Positions 1-10,276 of a stretch of 64,000 nt of DNA are shown here, in pieces. This DNA is from Cryoendolithus antarcticus (lineage: Eukaryota; Ascomycota; Dothideomycetes; Cladosporiales; Cladosporiaceae). Position 1 is the stretch's first letter. The number at the start of each line of letters is the position of its first letter. Both the position numbers and the translations under genes were made by a program. The notes under the pieces were generated by a model. That model was not told the origin of the DNA and ran no database searches. It was given only the letters and a program-made list of their open reading frames with translations. The stretch spans positions 1,116,001 through 1,180,000 of the forward strand of contig NAJO01000001.1 of assembly GCA_002077065.1 (NCBI GenBank). Reading direction: 5' to 3'.

Positions 1-59
1 GCAGAGAAGCAAGATTTTCCGTCAGCCATCGTGATCTGCCGATTTCATCAGAGTTCATC

Positions 60-262
60 GCAAAGACAACGTTCACCTTCACCTGACCAAGTCCTGGCAC
101 TTCTAAGGCCTCGTCACGTATGCCGACGCACGAGATGGTTGAGCATGCCACGCCGGAAAACCAAAAGGAGAGCCGCAAGATTTGATCTTGCCCTGACTCC
201 CACTACCTCCATCGCTGTTGCATTTGATCCAATGACTGCTATGGGTGCTGAGCTCGGTCATT
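60..262 (-). pseudogene. possible relic of a ribokinase-like (PfkB) gene start
   Basis: On the minus strand, bases 225-245 match the start of the intact ribokinase gene at 43388-43408 in 20 of 21 positions; this encodes the first beta strand (PIAVIGS). About 130 bp downstream, 71-94 encodes GLGQVKVN, which loosely resembles the ribokinase GLGGKGAN substrate motif. A possible ATG lies just upstream of the match but is in another frame, and stops follow. I read this as a frameshifted, decayed copy. A chance match is not excluded; only the short match is solid. Nothing else coding is visible in 1-549. Confidence 0.3.
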
Positions 263-549
263 TAACGTTGACTCGATCTTAGATCCTACGTCAAACGCTC
301 CGACCGCCATATTGAGCGGTGCACCGCGTTAGAATCTGACGGGCGAGAATTGCTTCACGAGAGGCGCAATGGACTGTATGACGGGTATTGTACCGTATCG
401 TGAGATCAACTGGGAACGAAGCTCAGCACTGCGTCAATAGTCCGTTACGAAGTGTTGATAGTACGGCGGTAACGCGTAAGTACACTTTTGGCCCTTCTAC
501 TTCAGACACTCTCTTTCCTATGGTCATGATCTGTTGCCACGGCATCGAA

Positions 550-1190
550 TTACCACCCACCGTGCTCCTTATTGCCCCAACCCCATGAGCTCGTCGAGCA
601 CACCGAGCCGGTGCTGTAGGAAGTCGAAACGTAAGGAACAGTAGTCACGACAGGCTTGGACGTAGTAAACGGCACGGCTGATGTCTGGGTCTTGTAGATC
701 GTCGAGGTCTTTCTTATGTCAGTCGATGTGGGAAACAGCATGGTCCACGAGAGTGACACTCACGATAGTCTTGTAGATCTCCGTAGACGATGTAACTGGC
801 TTACTCTTCGTGTAAGTCTTCGTGCTGTACGACGTAACGACGTATGGTACAGTCGAGAGTTCCTGTGCATGAATATCAATTACGGTGTGCTGGTACAGCG
901 GAAGACTGGACGATGCTCACAGTGTAAGTCGATTGCGAGGTGGCATATGAGGTCGAGCACGACGTCGACGTAGTCGGGTAGGCTGATGTGTAGACTGATG
1001 TGCTGGTGCCGGTGGAGGGTTTGTAGCTGGTCTTGGTCGAGTAGCCAGTAGACAAGATAGTCTTAGTCGACGTCGAGCAGCTGCTGGAACTCGACCAGCC
1101 GTTGCCACCCCAGCCACCACCCTCACCGCCACCGGGGAGGGCGAGTGCCGTGGAGCAAGCGGCGAGAAGTGCGAGGCAGGAAGTCTTCAT
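550..1190 (-). CDS. small secreted Ser/Thr/Tyr-rich protein (paralog A)
   Basis: Predicted secreted or wall-associated protein of 175 aa; no known enzyme family recognised. Three exons: 921-1190, 764-862 and 550-708. Introns of 58 and 55 bp start GTGAGC and GTGAGT, the second with a CTGAC branch site, and both lie in phase 0. Residues 1-18 form a signal peptide (MKTSCLALLAACSTALA), followed by a Gly-rich stretch and then repeated Ser/Thr/Tyr motifs such as TVPYVVTSYST and TSTSVYTS. Cysteines occur in a CSTS context, and the protein ends VCSTS...GGW. The next gene (2705-3591) has the same strand, architecture and C-terminus, so the two look like tandem duplicates. A heavily O-glycosylated surface or effector-like protein is possible, but function is unknown. 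Confidence 0.75.
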
Positions 1191-2704
1191 GGCTGATGTC
1201 TAGATTGAGGATTCGGATGTTGGTCCGAGCGGAAATGTCGTAAATTTTCTTGCTTTAAGCGAGTGTGGTAACGAGAGTGATGAAGAGCAAGAATAATATG
1301 CTGTAGCATTGAGAGCGAGTACTTATACCACATTCTACGATATACCAGTCTCACCACATCCGTCGATGCCCGGTCGTTCATCGACGAATCGCCGTCACGC
1401 TGGCAAGCTCGTTGCCCGCGAGGGTGCAGTCTAGAGGTTGTCAGGATGCCGTTCTCGTACTCGTGAGGCAGGTCCAGAGGTTGTCAGCAGCGTGCCGTGT
1501 GAGCAAGAGAGCTCTGCTCGTGCCAAGACGGATGAAGGAAGTTGCTTGTAATGTCGAGAAGTACGAGGTAGTCCTTTGAGTTGCGGTGTCGTATGCGAGA
1601 TGCTTGTAAGCTTCTCGCGATGAACTGAGCCGCACGCGGTGTGCCTCCAGTGTATTGACAGTCGCTCACGCATAATCTTAGAATCACAGCTTGTGCATTG
1701 TTAGACATCCATAGCCTGACCCACCAACTTCGTGGTCAGGCGGAACGTGGTATGACAGTCAAGGTGAGGTGTCCATCATCGTCGTCCGATGGTCGCCGGA
1801 CGACAAGACAAAGAAGTTCGTAATCCTATAATTAGGCGAATCCATCATGCACTCCGCAAACCTTGTGCGTTGCTTGAACAGCTTGTGTGACACATGATCT
1901 CTGCAAGGCGTTGGAGCGAAGTGCGAGGACGGCTGCGGCACAACGTCTGGACCCAATCAGCGACGCTGTACCTGCAGCCCTGCCAAGACGTAAGATGGCC
2001 AGAAGCTACCCTCTCGTAAGGTAAGGTGACAGTCGCGGGGCACTAACAGCCGGTATATCGAAGGACTGCAGCATGCGGCTCTATTGAACTCTGACGCCCG
2101 GAAGAGCTGTCTGACAGGACTTGGAAGGTGCTTGCGTTGAGAAGTGACTACGGAACGCTGCCCATACAGTGTGAATGCTAGCAAGCTGTACAATGCGATT
2201 GCCCGGAAGACTAAAGCTGGATAATGTGCAAGTCTCGGCCAGTGTTCGTCGTAGCAAGTCCAGATGTGCAGCCGCAGCATCAGCGACACACGCGTGCAAG
2301 CCGCGGATAAGCCGTGTTCGTTCAGCCCCGAAGGATGCCTTGACAGTAGCTTAGCTCTGCAGCCGCCAAAGTATACGATCGCATGCTATGGAAAGTCGGA
2401 TGCTTGAGGCTGGCGTCACGTCCCGGAAGCTCACCGGCGATGTGTAGCATGCCGTGCCCTGGAAGTCGGTCTTGTGAGCTGGAAATTTTCTCTGTATGCC
2501 TATCCTATTTGAAGATACTTAGTGATCGGTCGTGAACACGGGCAAAAACTCGGCAAGTGACCCGACGCGCTGAAGGAATGTGATCAAGCGAATACAATGA
2601 CCATCATTGCTGGGTTTCTGTTGTCATCGACTCAGACTCCACCATGCCGATCTCACCCACTGCATAGCTAGCCGACCTGCGGCACATCTAGACCTCAACA
2701 ACCT
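1191..2704. other. intergenic stretch, no supported gene
   Basis: About 1.5 kb between the two secreted paralogs. Only short overlapping open frames without recognisable domains are present. It should contain the promoter of paralog A next to 1190. The octamer CCCGGAAG recurs a few times between 2090 and 2440, but without a clear repeat unit. Confidence 0.5.
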
Positions 2705-3591
2705 CTACCAGCCGCCATACTTAGTGCTCGTGCTGCAGACGCTCTCAGTGGTATAGACTACGGTCGTCAAAGGCTGGGTCTCGGTGCATGGGGATGATGT
2801 TGGTACTTCGGTCATGGCCGTGGTAAGGGCGTAGCCGGTTGAGGTCTGCTGGATAGTCAGCAGGAATGGAACGCAAGAGACAAGCTTGAGCTTTCACTTT
2901 CGTAGTCAGGCCCTGCGAAGTCTCCGTGAATGGCACAGCCTTGACTGTCGTCTCAGTATTGGCACCAGTGGCGGTGCTCGTGAAAATTGAGATCGCGGTG
3001 TACGTCCGTGTCTCCGTTCGTACATCGGCATAAGGGATTGTCTGATAGACAGTGTCTATACTAAACATAGCTGAGGGACGCATGTCATCAGCACAAAATC
3101 GTGGAGGTTGACTCTATAAGATACGACGTACAGTATGTCACATGCACGAGACTTGTGGCCACTGAAGTGCTTGAGCCGGTAAATATCGAGGTGTATGGCA
3201 CCGTGAGGATTTCCTGGGATGCTCAGTCAGCAAGTTGACAGGTGCAGCATTGTACAGCAGCGCCAGATTGCTCACAGTCGATTTCGAAGTCGAGATGATC
3301 GTAGTAACGTAGCTTGAGGTGATGATGGATGTGAATGGCGCAGAATAGGTCGTTTGGCTGGTGATGGTGGAAGGCTTGTATATAGTGATAATGGTTCTGC
3401 CAGTGAAAAGTACAGGATTTGGTCTTCAGAGAGCATGTTGTGACGGGCGTGGTCGCGGCTACAGTGCTGGAGGTGCCCTATCCACTAGAGGTAGTAGATG
3501 ACCCGTAGCCGGCTCGGGTGCCAGGTAGAGCACTACCGAAGGTGCTGAGGCCGAATGTTGCGAAGGCCACGAGCTTTACGAAGTGATACAT
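2705..3591 (-). CDS. small secreted Ser/Thr-rich protein (paralog B)
   Basis: Second member of the secreted pair. A continuous 201-aa model is obtained from five exons: 3503-3591, 3276-3396, 3132-3213, 2898-3070 and 2705-2845. The last three introns have good signals (GTGAGC...CCCAG, GTACGT...CTCAG, GTGAAA...GCAG, with CTGAC/CTGAT branch sites). The first intron (3397-3502, donor GTCATC) is weak; without it the first exon hits a TAG at 3478-3480 and the frame shifts. The gene is therefore either intact with a poor first intron or recently broken. The protein starts with a signal peptide (MYHFVKLVAFATFGLSTFG), continues with Thr/Ser/Tyr motifs (TIITIYKPSTITS, EILTVPYTS), and ends VCSTSTKYGGW, like paralog A. 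The leader before the ATG also resembles that of paralog A. Function unknown. Confidence 0.6.
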
Positions 3592-4934
3592 GATGGCTGA
3601 CAGACAAAAGCAGTTGAACGGTGGGTGTTGCGTATAAAAGCTGGTCTGGACTTTTATTGTTCAATTGTCTACTGACGGACCAGACTTACCGGGCAATGAG
3701 CATTGCTTTATACCTCAATGGCGGCCATCGAGTAGTGCTCCTCTTGCGTCTCAAGTGGGTGCTATCAGGTCCACCGTTGCTTGTACGAAAGCGTTCGTCG
3801 GACGCTGTACTAGCAGTGCCTTCTCCCGGGTGCATGCCTCGACAGTCGTCGAATGCATGCGGTGGGGGGCATGTTACGATACAATGCAAGTCCGAGAGCT
3901 TAGGATGCTGTGAACCATTTTGAGTGCAGTGTGCCTGCGCAAAATAGGCACGATCGACCACAACGCAGGATCGATGGCATGCAGTCTGCTTCTGCATGCA
4001 GTGCATGTCCGGGCCGTGTGTGTCTGCTACTGATCTTGACAAGGCATCTCTTGAGCAAAGTATGTCAATGAAAGCCTACAACAGAGGCATGAGTCCAGCC
4101 GCCATTCGTGACGATGGGTATCAGATCACAGATGCGGAAGGACCTGACAAGAAGCTCGTGGTTAAGGTACACACGAGAAGTTCCGCCATAGCAAAGTCCC
4201 CTCAGCAAGCAGTCCACGGCACACAGACGCGGAACTCTCTTCCCTACGAAGATCCGACGGACATTGTGATCCCGAACCCAGCGATTGACCGTGACATTAC
4301 CGGCAGCAGGAAGTAAAGCAGCACCTTGGCCCAGCTTGTCGTGGGAACACGGAGACGGCTCACGCCATGCTTCCAGCAAGCTTCGCAGTCGGGTATCGTT
4401 CGTGACATAGCCGTCTGGAGCCTCGAGGCTACTAGATCTAGGCAGTACCACTTGAAGTCGTGCGTCGGGTTCTTAAAGCACGAGGCTGCGGTTCCATAGC
4501 CCGACGAGCTACAGGAGCACAACGTATTAGAGGGTTCACATCGTTCTCGTAGAATCATGTCGTGAGACAGTGTCGCGGGGGGTAAGAAGTGCAGGCGCAC
4601 ATGGTCGCAGTCCACTCGGAGACAGCGCTGCAAGCACGAGCGGAGCGGCATGCCCAGTTTATCGGGGTGCCTAGTTCGAGTTGGCAACGTTGCGCATGCT
4701 CGTAAGGTTACAGCATGATGCGCGTGTTGGTGAAAGAAGAGAGGAGCACCTGCGAGCGTGGATGTCCAATGAAGCCCCTTGTCTTGGCACGGATGTGGCT
4801 TCAACGTCGCTCTCGCGTGCTGGCCATGGGGAGATCAATCCAACAACACCGCAGTCTCTTGGCGCGTGTGTTGCAGTGGCTGCTCACCAGCATTGAAATC
4901 CCACCAGTGCCACCATCTCAATCTCCCGACCATT
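3592..4934. other. intergenic stretch, no supported gene
   Basis: About 1.3 kb between the start of paralog B and the p24 gene. It must hold both promoters. The best open frame is 3996-4316 (+), described separately. The others are short and overlap in several frames. Confidence 0.45.
3996..4316 (+). CDS. doubtful small ORF, 106 aa
   Basis: An ATG-started frame of 106 aa rich in charged and polar residues, without signal peptide, membrane segment or recognisable motif. It stands alone between genes and I see no introns linking it to anything. It could be a small orphan gene or chance. Included only because its amino-acid composition looks more protein-like than its neighbours. Confidence 0.2.
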   Translation: MQCMSGPCVSATDLDKASLEQSMSMKAYNRGMSPAAIRDDGYQITDAEGPDKKLVVKVHTRSSAIAKSPQQAVHGTQTRNSLPYEDPTDIVIPNPAIDRDITGSRK

Positions 4935-5687
4935 ATGCTGGCACCAATCGCGATCCTCAGCCTGATCGGCGCCCTGCTCTCCTTCACATCCGCGACAGCC
5001 CTCACATACAAGCTCGCGCCAAACGAGAAGGAATGCTTCTACACATATGTGACCAAGCCAGGATCAAAAATAGCTTTCTACTTCGCGGTGCAGAGCGGAG
5101 GGTCATTCGACGGTGCGTCACGTGTCTGCTGAGACAGCGTGTTGCCGTGGACTAATCAGGGATGCAGTTGATTACGCGGTGTACGGACCAGGCAAGGAAG
5201 TGGGCAAGGACAAGATCATCCTAGATGGTGAGAAGGAGAGGCAGGGAGACTATGTCTTTACTGCAAATGATGCTGGGGAGTACAGGTTCTGTTTCGACAA
5301 CTCGGTGTCAACCTTCTCGGACAAGGTTGTGGACTTCGAGATTGCCGTAAGTCATAAGGAGATGCATTCGTCCAGATCACAGCTAACAGCGCACAGGTCG
5401 AGGATGAACCCCGAGCAAGCCTTCCACAGAAGTCAGGTGCTTCGCCAGAACAGTTGAGCGGGGTGGAAGAGACAGTACTCAGGCTCTCAGGCCAGATCTC
5501 GACTTTGACACGGCAGCAGAAGTACTTCCGCACACGCGAGAACCGCAACTTCAGCACAGTCAGGAGTACGGAAAAGCGGATCTTCAACTTCAGCTTGATG
5601 GAGAGTGGGCTGATGGTGGGTATGGCATGCCTGCAGGTGTTCGTCGTGCGAATGTTCTTCACTGGCGGGAGGAAGGGTTACGTGTGA
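4935..5687 (+). CDS. p24 family (emp24/gp25L/Erp) cargo receptor
   Basis: Type I membrane protein of the early secretory pathway. p24 proteins cycle between ER and Golgi in COPII/COPI vesicles and help load cargo such as GPI-anchored proteins. The 215-aa model has three exons: 4935-5112, 5168-5346 and 5397-5687 (introns 55 and 50 bp). Residues 1-23 are a signal peptide. The GOLD domain follows (LTYKLAPNEKECFYTYV to about residue 118) with the two conserved cysteines (KECF, RFCF). Then come a short coiled-coil stretch with YFRTRENRN and a single membrane helix (LMVGMACLQVFVVRMFF). The short cytosolic tail ends in KGYV rather than a dilysine signal. The start was chosen at the ATG directly before the signal peptide. 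It looks closest to fungal Erp2/3/4-type members; the subclass is not certain. It is tail-to-tail with the EthD gene. Confidence 0.92.
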
Positions 5688-5777
5688 AGCAATATCATGT
5701 ATGCTGGACGAATCTACGGCCGACACTCAGCCTACCTTGACGCCATCTTCGATCACCATGTATCTGCAGACATCATG

Positions 5778-6321
5778 TCAGTGACATGCACTCACCGCAA
5801 GGAGGACAGGTACGAACTCATCGCCGACCATCATCCTCATCTCGTCCTCCATCATGAAGTTTTCATGGTCTGGTGTCAGAGCCTTGCTGGCAGGATCATA
5901 CCTTATCTGGTCAGCCTTTGAGCACACGATGAGACGCACGGGATAGATACATGAAGCGGGCGAAGTCTATATAGTCCTTGAATACGAATGTGCAAATAGC
6001 ATCGTAATCAAGCATGTTTGCCTTGCCGTGCAACATATCCTGTATTATCGTCCGGTCTCGTTGGAGGCAGTACGTCTTTCATGCCACTACTTTGAGTCAC
6101 TGCCTTACCTTGAGAGAGTACTGAGCTGCTGCGAGACATACGAGACTGTAGGTGATCACATTATGCTTCTGCAATACGGGAGCTGCCATTTGGGCATGCT
6201 TGTGGTTGTAGTGGTCGATGAAGTCTGCATCGCTCATGCCGGGCTTCTTCTTGACGAGGATCGTGGCCTTGACAACTTTGCGGAAGCCGGTAGTGCTGGA
6301 ATAGCCCGCCTCGAGGACCAT
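5778..6321 (-). CDS. EthD domain protein (dimeric alpha/beta barrel)
   Basis: A 142-aa protein built from three exons: 6142-6321, 5951-6075 and 5778-5901 (introns 66 and 49 bp; the second starts GTATCT with branch site GCTGAC). The first exon holds the EthD core with the typical KKKPGMSDADFIDHYNHKH. The second gives LDYDAICTFVFKDYIDFARF. The third gives a YDPASKALTPDHENF stretch and a GDEFVPV end, as in EthD proteins. In fungi such ferredoxin-fold proteins act as dehydratases or decarboxylases in anthraquinone-type pathways, or are of unknown use. No polyketide synthase lies in the window, so a metabolic role cannot be assigned. The exact 3' end (stop at 5778-5780 or a further exon) is uncertain. 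Confidence 0.8.
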
Positions 6322-6730
6322 GTTGTCGGTGAGGCTTGATGACCACGTATATGATCAGGCTTAAAGTGAAAGGCTGTCCTGGGCCTGTACAGTTCGGAGT
6401 ACGCCCGCGAGTTCTTCGGACTGATGTATGACATCTCCCAGCAAAGCATGTGCGATGCTCTCATCTTCCGTTCCCATGAGGCAGATGTCCATAATTCGCA
6501 ACATTCAGAAAGTCGCCCATTCTACACTGCTTACAGGTTATGTTGCTATGGGCATATCTTGAAGCGAGCTTGCTGGAAATGGACCTCCAGTCAGATATCG
6601 GCTATGCTGATGCCTATGAGCGCGTACTGTTTGGCTCGGCAGATCTCTCGTGTTTCCTCCTTCTTGTCTTTCCTTCCTGCTCTCTGTCCTCGTGTCTACT
6701 CACACTCATGTCACATTGTGACCGCTGCCC
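6322..6730. promoter_or_regulatory. divergent promoter region (EthD / amidase)
   Basis: About 410 bp between the head-to-head EthD gene and the ceramidase-like gene. A pyrimidine-rich stretch near 6645-6715 (ttcctccttcttgtctttcc) precedes the plus-strand start, as often seen before fungal transcription starts. No coding signal. Confidence 0.45.
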
Positions 6731-8171
6731 ATGCCTCCCACGACCCGCAGTCGCGCAGCGCAATCAACAGCTCGCTTACTACCGGGCCAGGGCGACGCAT
6801 CTTCCAACGACGCCACTTTCCTGACGAATGACACTACATGGGCGAAGAGAAAGAGAGTGCCGAACGAGCCACAGAGTATACCCACATTCGCGATCGATCT
6901 CAGTCTGCCGCCCGAGCAGCGGTACACCGAAGTATGCGCGGCTTTCAAAGACGAGATGCTAGGCCTGCGAGAGCTCTTTGACGATGTAGTCGGGTCCATG
7001 CTACCGTTCCTACCGAGCACGCTGTTGAAGCGGATTTGCTGGTTATTACTGCGAGGCGTGTATGATGCGGAGGAGACCGCGGAATTAAAGGTATTAAAAC
7101 AAGCATCGATGCCTGCCGGGCTGCTACTGACGGCAGCAGGGCATCTCTGTTGTCACGGGGATTGAGATGTATCTTCTGGTCTGCTTTAATGTCATCCTGG
7201 ACCTCTTGATGGGTTGCACTAGCGGTGGCGCGCTGATTCATGACGACACGGCAAGAGCTCACAATGCCACGAGAATGGTGCACTTTCGTACGCTAGACTG
7301 GGGAATGCCTTCGCTGCGTCATGTTATTGTTCAGCTGGACTACAGACATCATGCTGATGGAGAGATCATCGCGAGCAGTATCACGTATGCCGGATTTGTC
7401 GGAATATTGACGGGAGTCCGGAAGGATCTCAGCGTGAGCCTGAATTTTAGAGGCGTGCGAAACAACGCGCACAGTCTTCTGGCCAATCTGAGATACTGCT
7501 GGCACATGTTGTTGGTGCTTCTGGGCTCCCGACGCAGCATTAGTAGCATTCTACGTGGCGTCTCGCTTCCACAAGACAGAGCCTCAGGATCAGGCGGAGT
7601 GGTTCATGCTATACATCGAACAACCGTTCATCCAGGCTACAAGCAGATCGTAGCAATGCTATCGGGTTCCTCTAGCGGCTTACACACATCGCCGTGCTAC
7701 ATTTGTGTCTCTGACGGACGCGAGACGACAGTCATTGAGCGAGACATCAGCGATGCTAGAGTCCGTTCGAGTCCAGACCTTGTCGTCGTGACAAATGCTG
7801 ATGGCGAAGGCTCGGACTCCTTGTTACCCTCACAGCAGAGCAAGAAGCCTTCTAGCCAGTCTCTCACGGATCTTCTGAATGATGCCAAAGACAGGACCCA
7901 GTGCGCTGAGTATAACTACCGGAAGCTGCTGCAACAGCAAGAAGGACAGACCTCGCCAGGTTCGACTGCCAAGGCACCGAATGCTACTTTTGTAAAGCTA
8001 CCCAGCGTAGACGACATCGTCGACCTGGTTCAGATGTACCCAACGACTAACGAGTGCACCCACTTTGCTGCTGTACTCGATCCAGCGGAAGGCAAGATAG
8101 CTTGGGCTAGATCGTGGCAGCGGCCTGTGGGCGCCAAGTGGATCAGAGCTCACATGACTGATGGCAGATGA
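6731..8171 (+). CDS. acid ceramidase / NAAA-like cysteine amidase
   Basis: Ntn-hydrolase-type amidase related to acid ceramidase and N-acylethanolamine acid amidase, which cleave the amide bond of lipid amides. Two exons, 6731-7090 and 7140-8171, with a 49-bp intron, give 463 aa. The N-terminal part has the family entry motif FAIDLSLPPEQRY (about residues 54-66). The likely nucleophile is Cys146 in GCTSGG, placed as in acid ceramidase where self-cleavage exposes this Cys. It is followed by the conserved FRTLDWGMP segment (human GRNMDFG). No signal peptide is obvious; the N-terminus is basic. A Ser/Gln-rich insertion lies around residues 360-405. Substrate is unknown; family membership rests on the Cys and RTLDWG motifs. 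Confidence 0.85.
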
Positions 8172-8664
8172 GCATCGTGATGGATCGGCAGACCTGTTGT
8201 AAACCTGCGCCATGTTAACCTTGGCTTCCTGGGAGTCTGGAAACAGCCCTTGCCGCTATCGCTGCCACCAGCAGTGCAACGATCGTATAGCGTTCCCCAT
8301 GAGGACATGTCATGACTTCCTGACGTCCACTTTGCAAGATCCGGCGCTGTTCGGCACAGCAGCGGGACTCTACTGTTGGGGTAAAAGTCGCTGCAGCAGC
8401 TACGAGGGAGGTCCAGACGACTGAAAAAGTGGACTTGGACTGCCGATTTCTTCAAAGGATGGCCACAGAAGCGCCTGGTAAACAACTCTCACGCTCCACG
8501 TAGGCTCGAGTCCGTACATGCACTGCGAGCGACAAACATATCGGTTTGCTGGAGCACACCACTGGTCTACTCGAGCCGGCTGCACTCTTCGCAACACCAC
8601 ATCAACCACTCATTGGCTTCAAGAACAAATTCCACATACCCGGTGCGACATCGACTACTTCAAG
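8172..8664. other. intergenic, no gene seen
   Basis: About 490 bp carrying the 3' end of the amidase gene and the promoter of the secreted protein at 8665. The open frame that begins at 8518 runs in frame into the next gene; the internal ATG at 8665, just before the signal peptide, is the better start. Confidence 0.45.
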
Positions 8665-9940
8665 ATGTCCTTGATCGCTACTATGGCGCCTGTTTCGTGC
8701 TCATGGCGCTTTTTCGATCCCCTGTTCATACTCCTGTTGTGCTCCGGGATGATCAGCGTCACATCCGCCCGCGCCCTCGGTCGATATAACGACCTTACTT
8801 CAACACCCTCCGCGCGATCCAGCTTTGGTGGTGCCGCGGAGAACGTGACTACGACCTATGCATTCGGCGAGGACGATGGCGCCTCTCAGCTTGGTTTCTA
8901 TCAGCCAAACACAGGCCTGAGGCGACGCGCTGGACTAAAGCCGCCGATTGCTCTCACCGCTAGTGAGCTCACTGCCCAGGCTAGCAAAGGCTGCAGCCTG
9001 CTCTACATGATGGCCGCTTCCGCGGACGACGCTCTGGTCCGTATGCAACGCAACCCGGCATCAAAGGGCTTGCTGTCTTCGCAGAGCATATTCACAAATG
9101 CCGGAGATTTGAAAACCAGGGGAGGATGGTCGGATAAGAAATCTGGCATGACATTGGCAAACTGGGCTTACGCTGGCATACCTAAGATAGTTGAAGAGCT
9201 CAAGATCAAGACTACGGACGACAAGGCCAACCTCAACGTACAACTCACGCAGGATCAGCAGGTGAATGGCTACGCGGTATCATCCTTCCGACGCCGAGAA
9301 TCGACTTTGATCATCATTTAGATCTGACGCTTCACAGATATCCAAAGGGACGTACAACCAATTCATGAACATCCAGCTAGGGCTCGTCATACCGTACTAC
9401 ATATATTCACCCCAACACGAGATGAAGGTCAACAGTAAACAGGGTAAGGCTGTCGACCTCTCGCGATACTCCGATGTGCTCTTCCTATACTGGAAGAAGC
9501 TCTGTGGCCGTACGACTACTTCTGTGTGCCCGCTCAAATACTTCCTGTTCTTGAACATCGAAAACCAGCAGACTTGGGCCACTGTGCTGAACGTCCTGGG
9601 CAGCAAGAAATTGACGGAGTGGCCTGGGGTGATGTTCGACATGAATTCGGACGAAGGAAAGGCATTGCTAGCGACACAGATTGGTAACGCACTGGCATGG
9701 TTCCTTATACAACACAAGGCAGCCCTAGGGACCCAGATCGTGACGAAGGTACTACAATTTGTTGCTCGTCTGAATGTCTCGATGGCTGCTAAAGCTATAC
9801 AGGTCCGAGTATTCAAGAATACGGGCGCCACGAGCCGAGACACCGACACCCCATATCCGAACCTCTTCTTCTACACGGGAGACGCGCCAAAAGATGACCA
9901 TTGCAGTCCTTCGGATTCCTGCTGTTGTCCAAAGGTGTAG
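8665..9940 (+). CDS. secreted protein of unknown function
   Basis: 399 aa from two exons, 8665-9261 and 9338-9940, joined across a 76-bp intron (GTGAAT...CACAG). A hydrophobic N-terminal segment (DPLFILLLCSGMISVTSA, about residues 18-35) is a signal peptide or signal anchor. LRRRAG near residue 92 resembles a Kex2 processing site, suggesting a cleaved propeptide. The rest is an alpha/beta-like globular sequence with no motif I recognise. The C-terminus is Cys-rich (CSPSDSCCCPKV), so disulphides or metal binding are possible. It lies between an amidase and a sugar-acid dehydratase. I could not place it in a family; it may be lineage-specific. Confidence 0.75.
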
Positions 9941-10276
9941 GCGTTGGCAATTCGTATTTGTTGGGATGCTGTGTTTGAAGCTCACATCATAAGATTCATG
10001 GAGGATTGTTGCATGCCTGATGGTTGGCAAGCCCACAGCAAAGTGTACGATCACGAACGGTGGGCTTTACAAGTACAGTATGCAGCGTGCATGTAACTTA
10101 CATAGAGCGACTCCATACTGCCAAGGCTCTCGCTCCATGACTTTCGGACTGACCCAAGTCCGCTACGACCTTGGGTACATAGAGACAATGCAGCACCACT
10201 TTTCTTTCGCTCTCCCTCGTTCACTGCTCATTCTCATGTCTGACAGGTAGTGTAATTGCACTCTCAAGGAATCACG
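9941..10276. other. intergenic, no gene seen
   Basis: About 340 bp of non-coding sequence upstream of the dehydratase. A pyrimidine-rich run (ttttctttcgctctccctcg, near 10200) sits about 75 bp before the chosen ATG and probably belongs to the promoter or leader. Confidence 0.4.

Noticed and set aside
2090..2480. Recurring CCCGGAAG words
   Set aside because: Irregular spacing and no similarity around them; too short to call a repeat.
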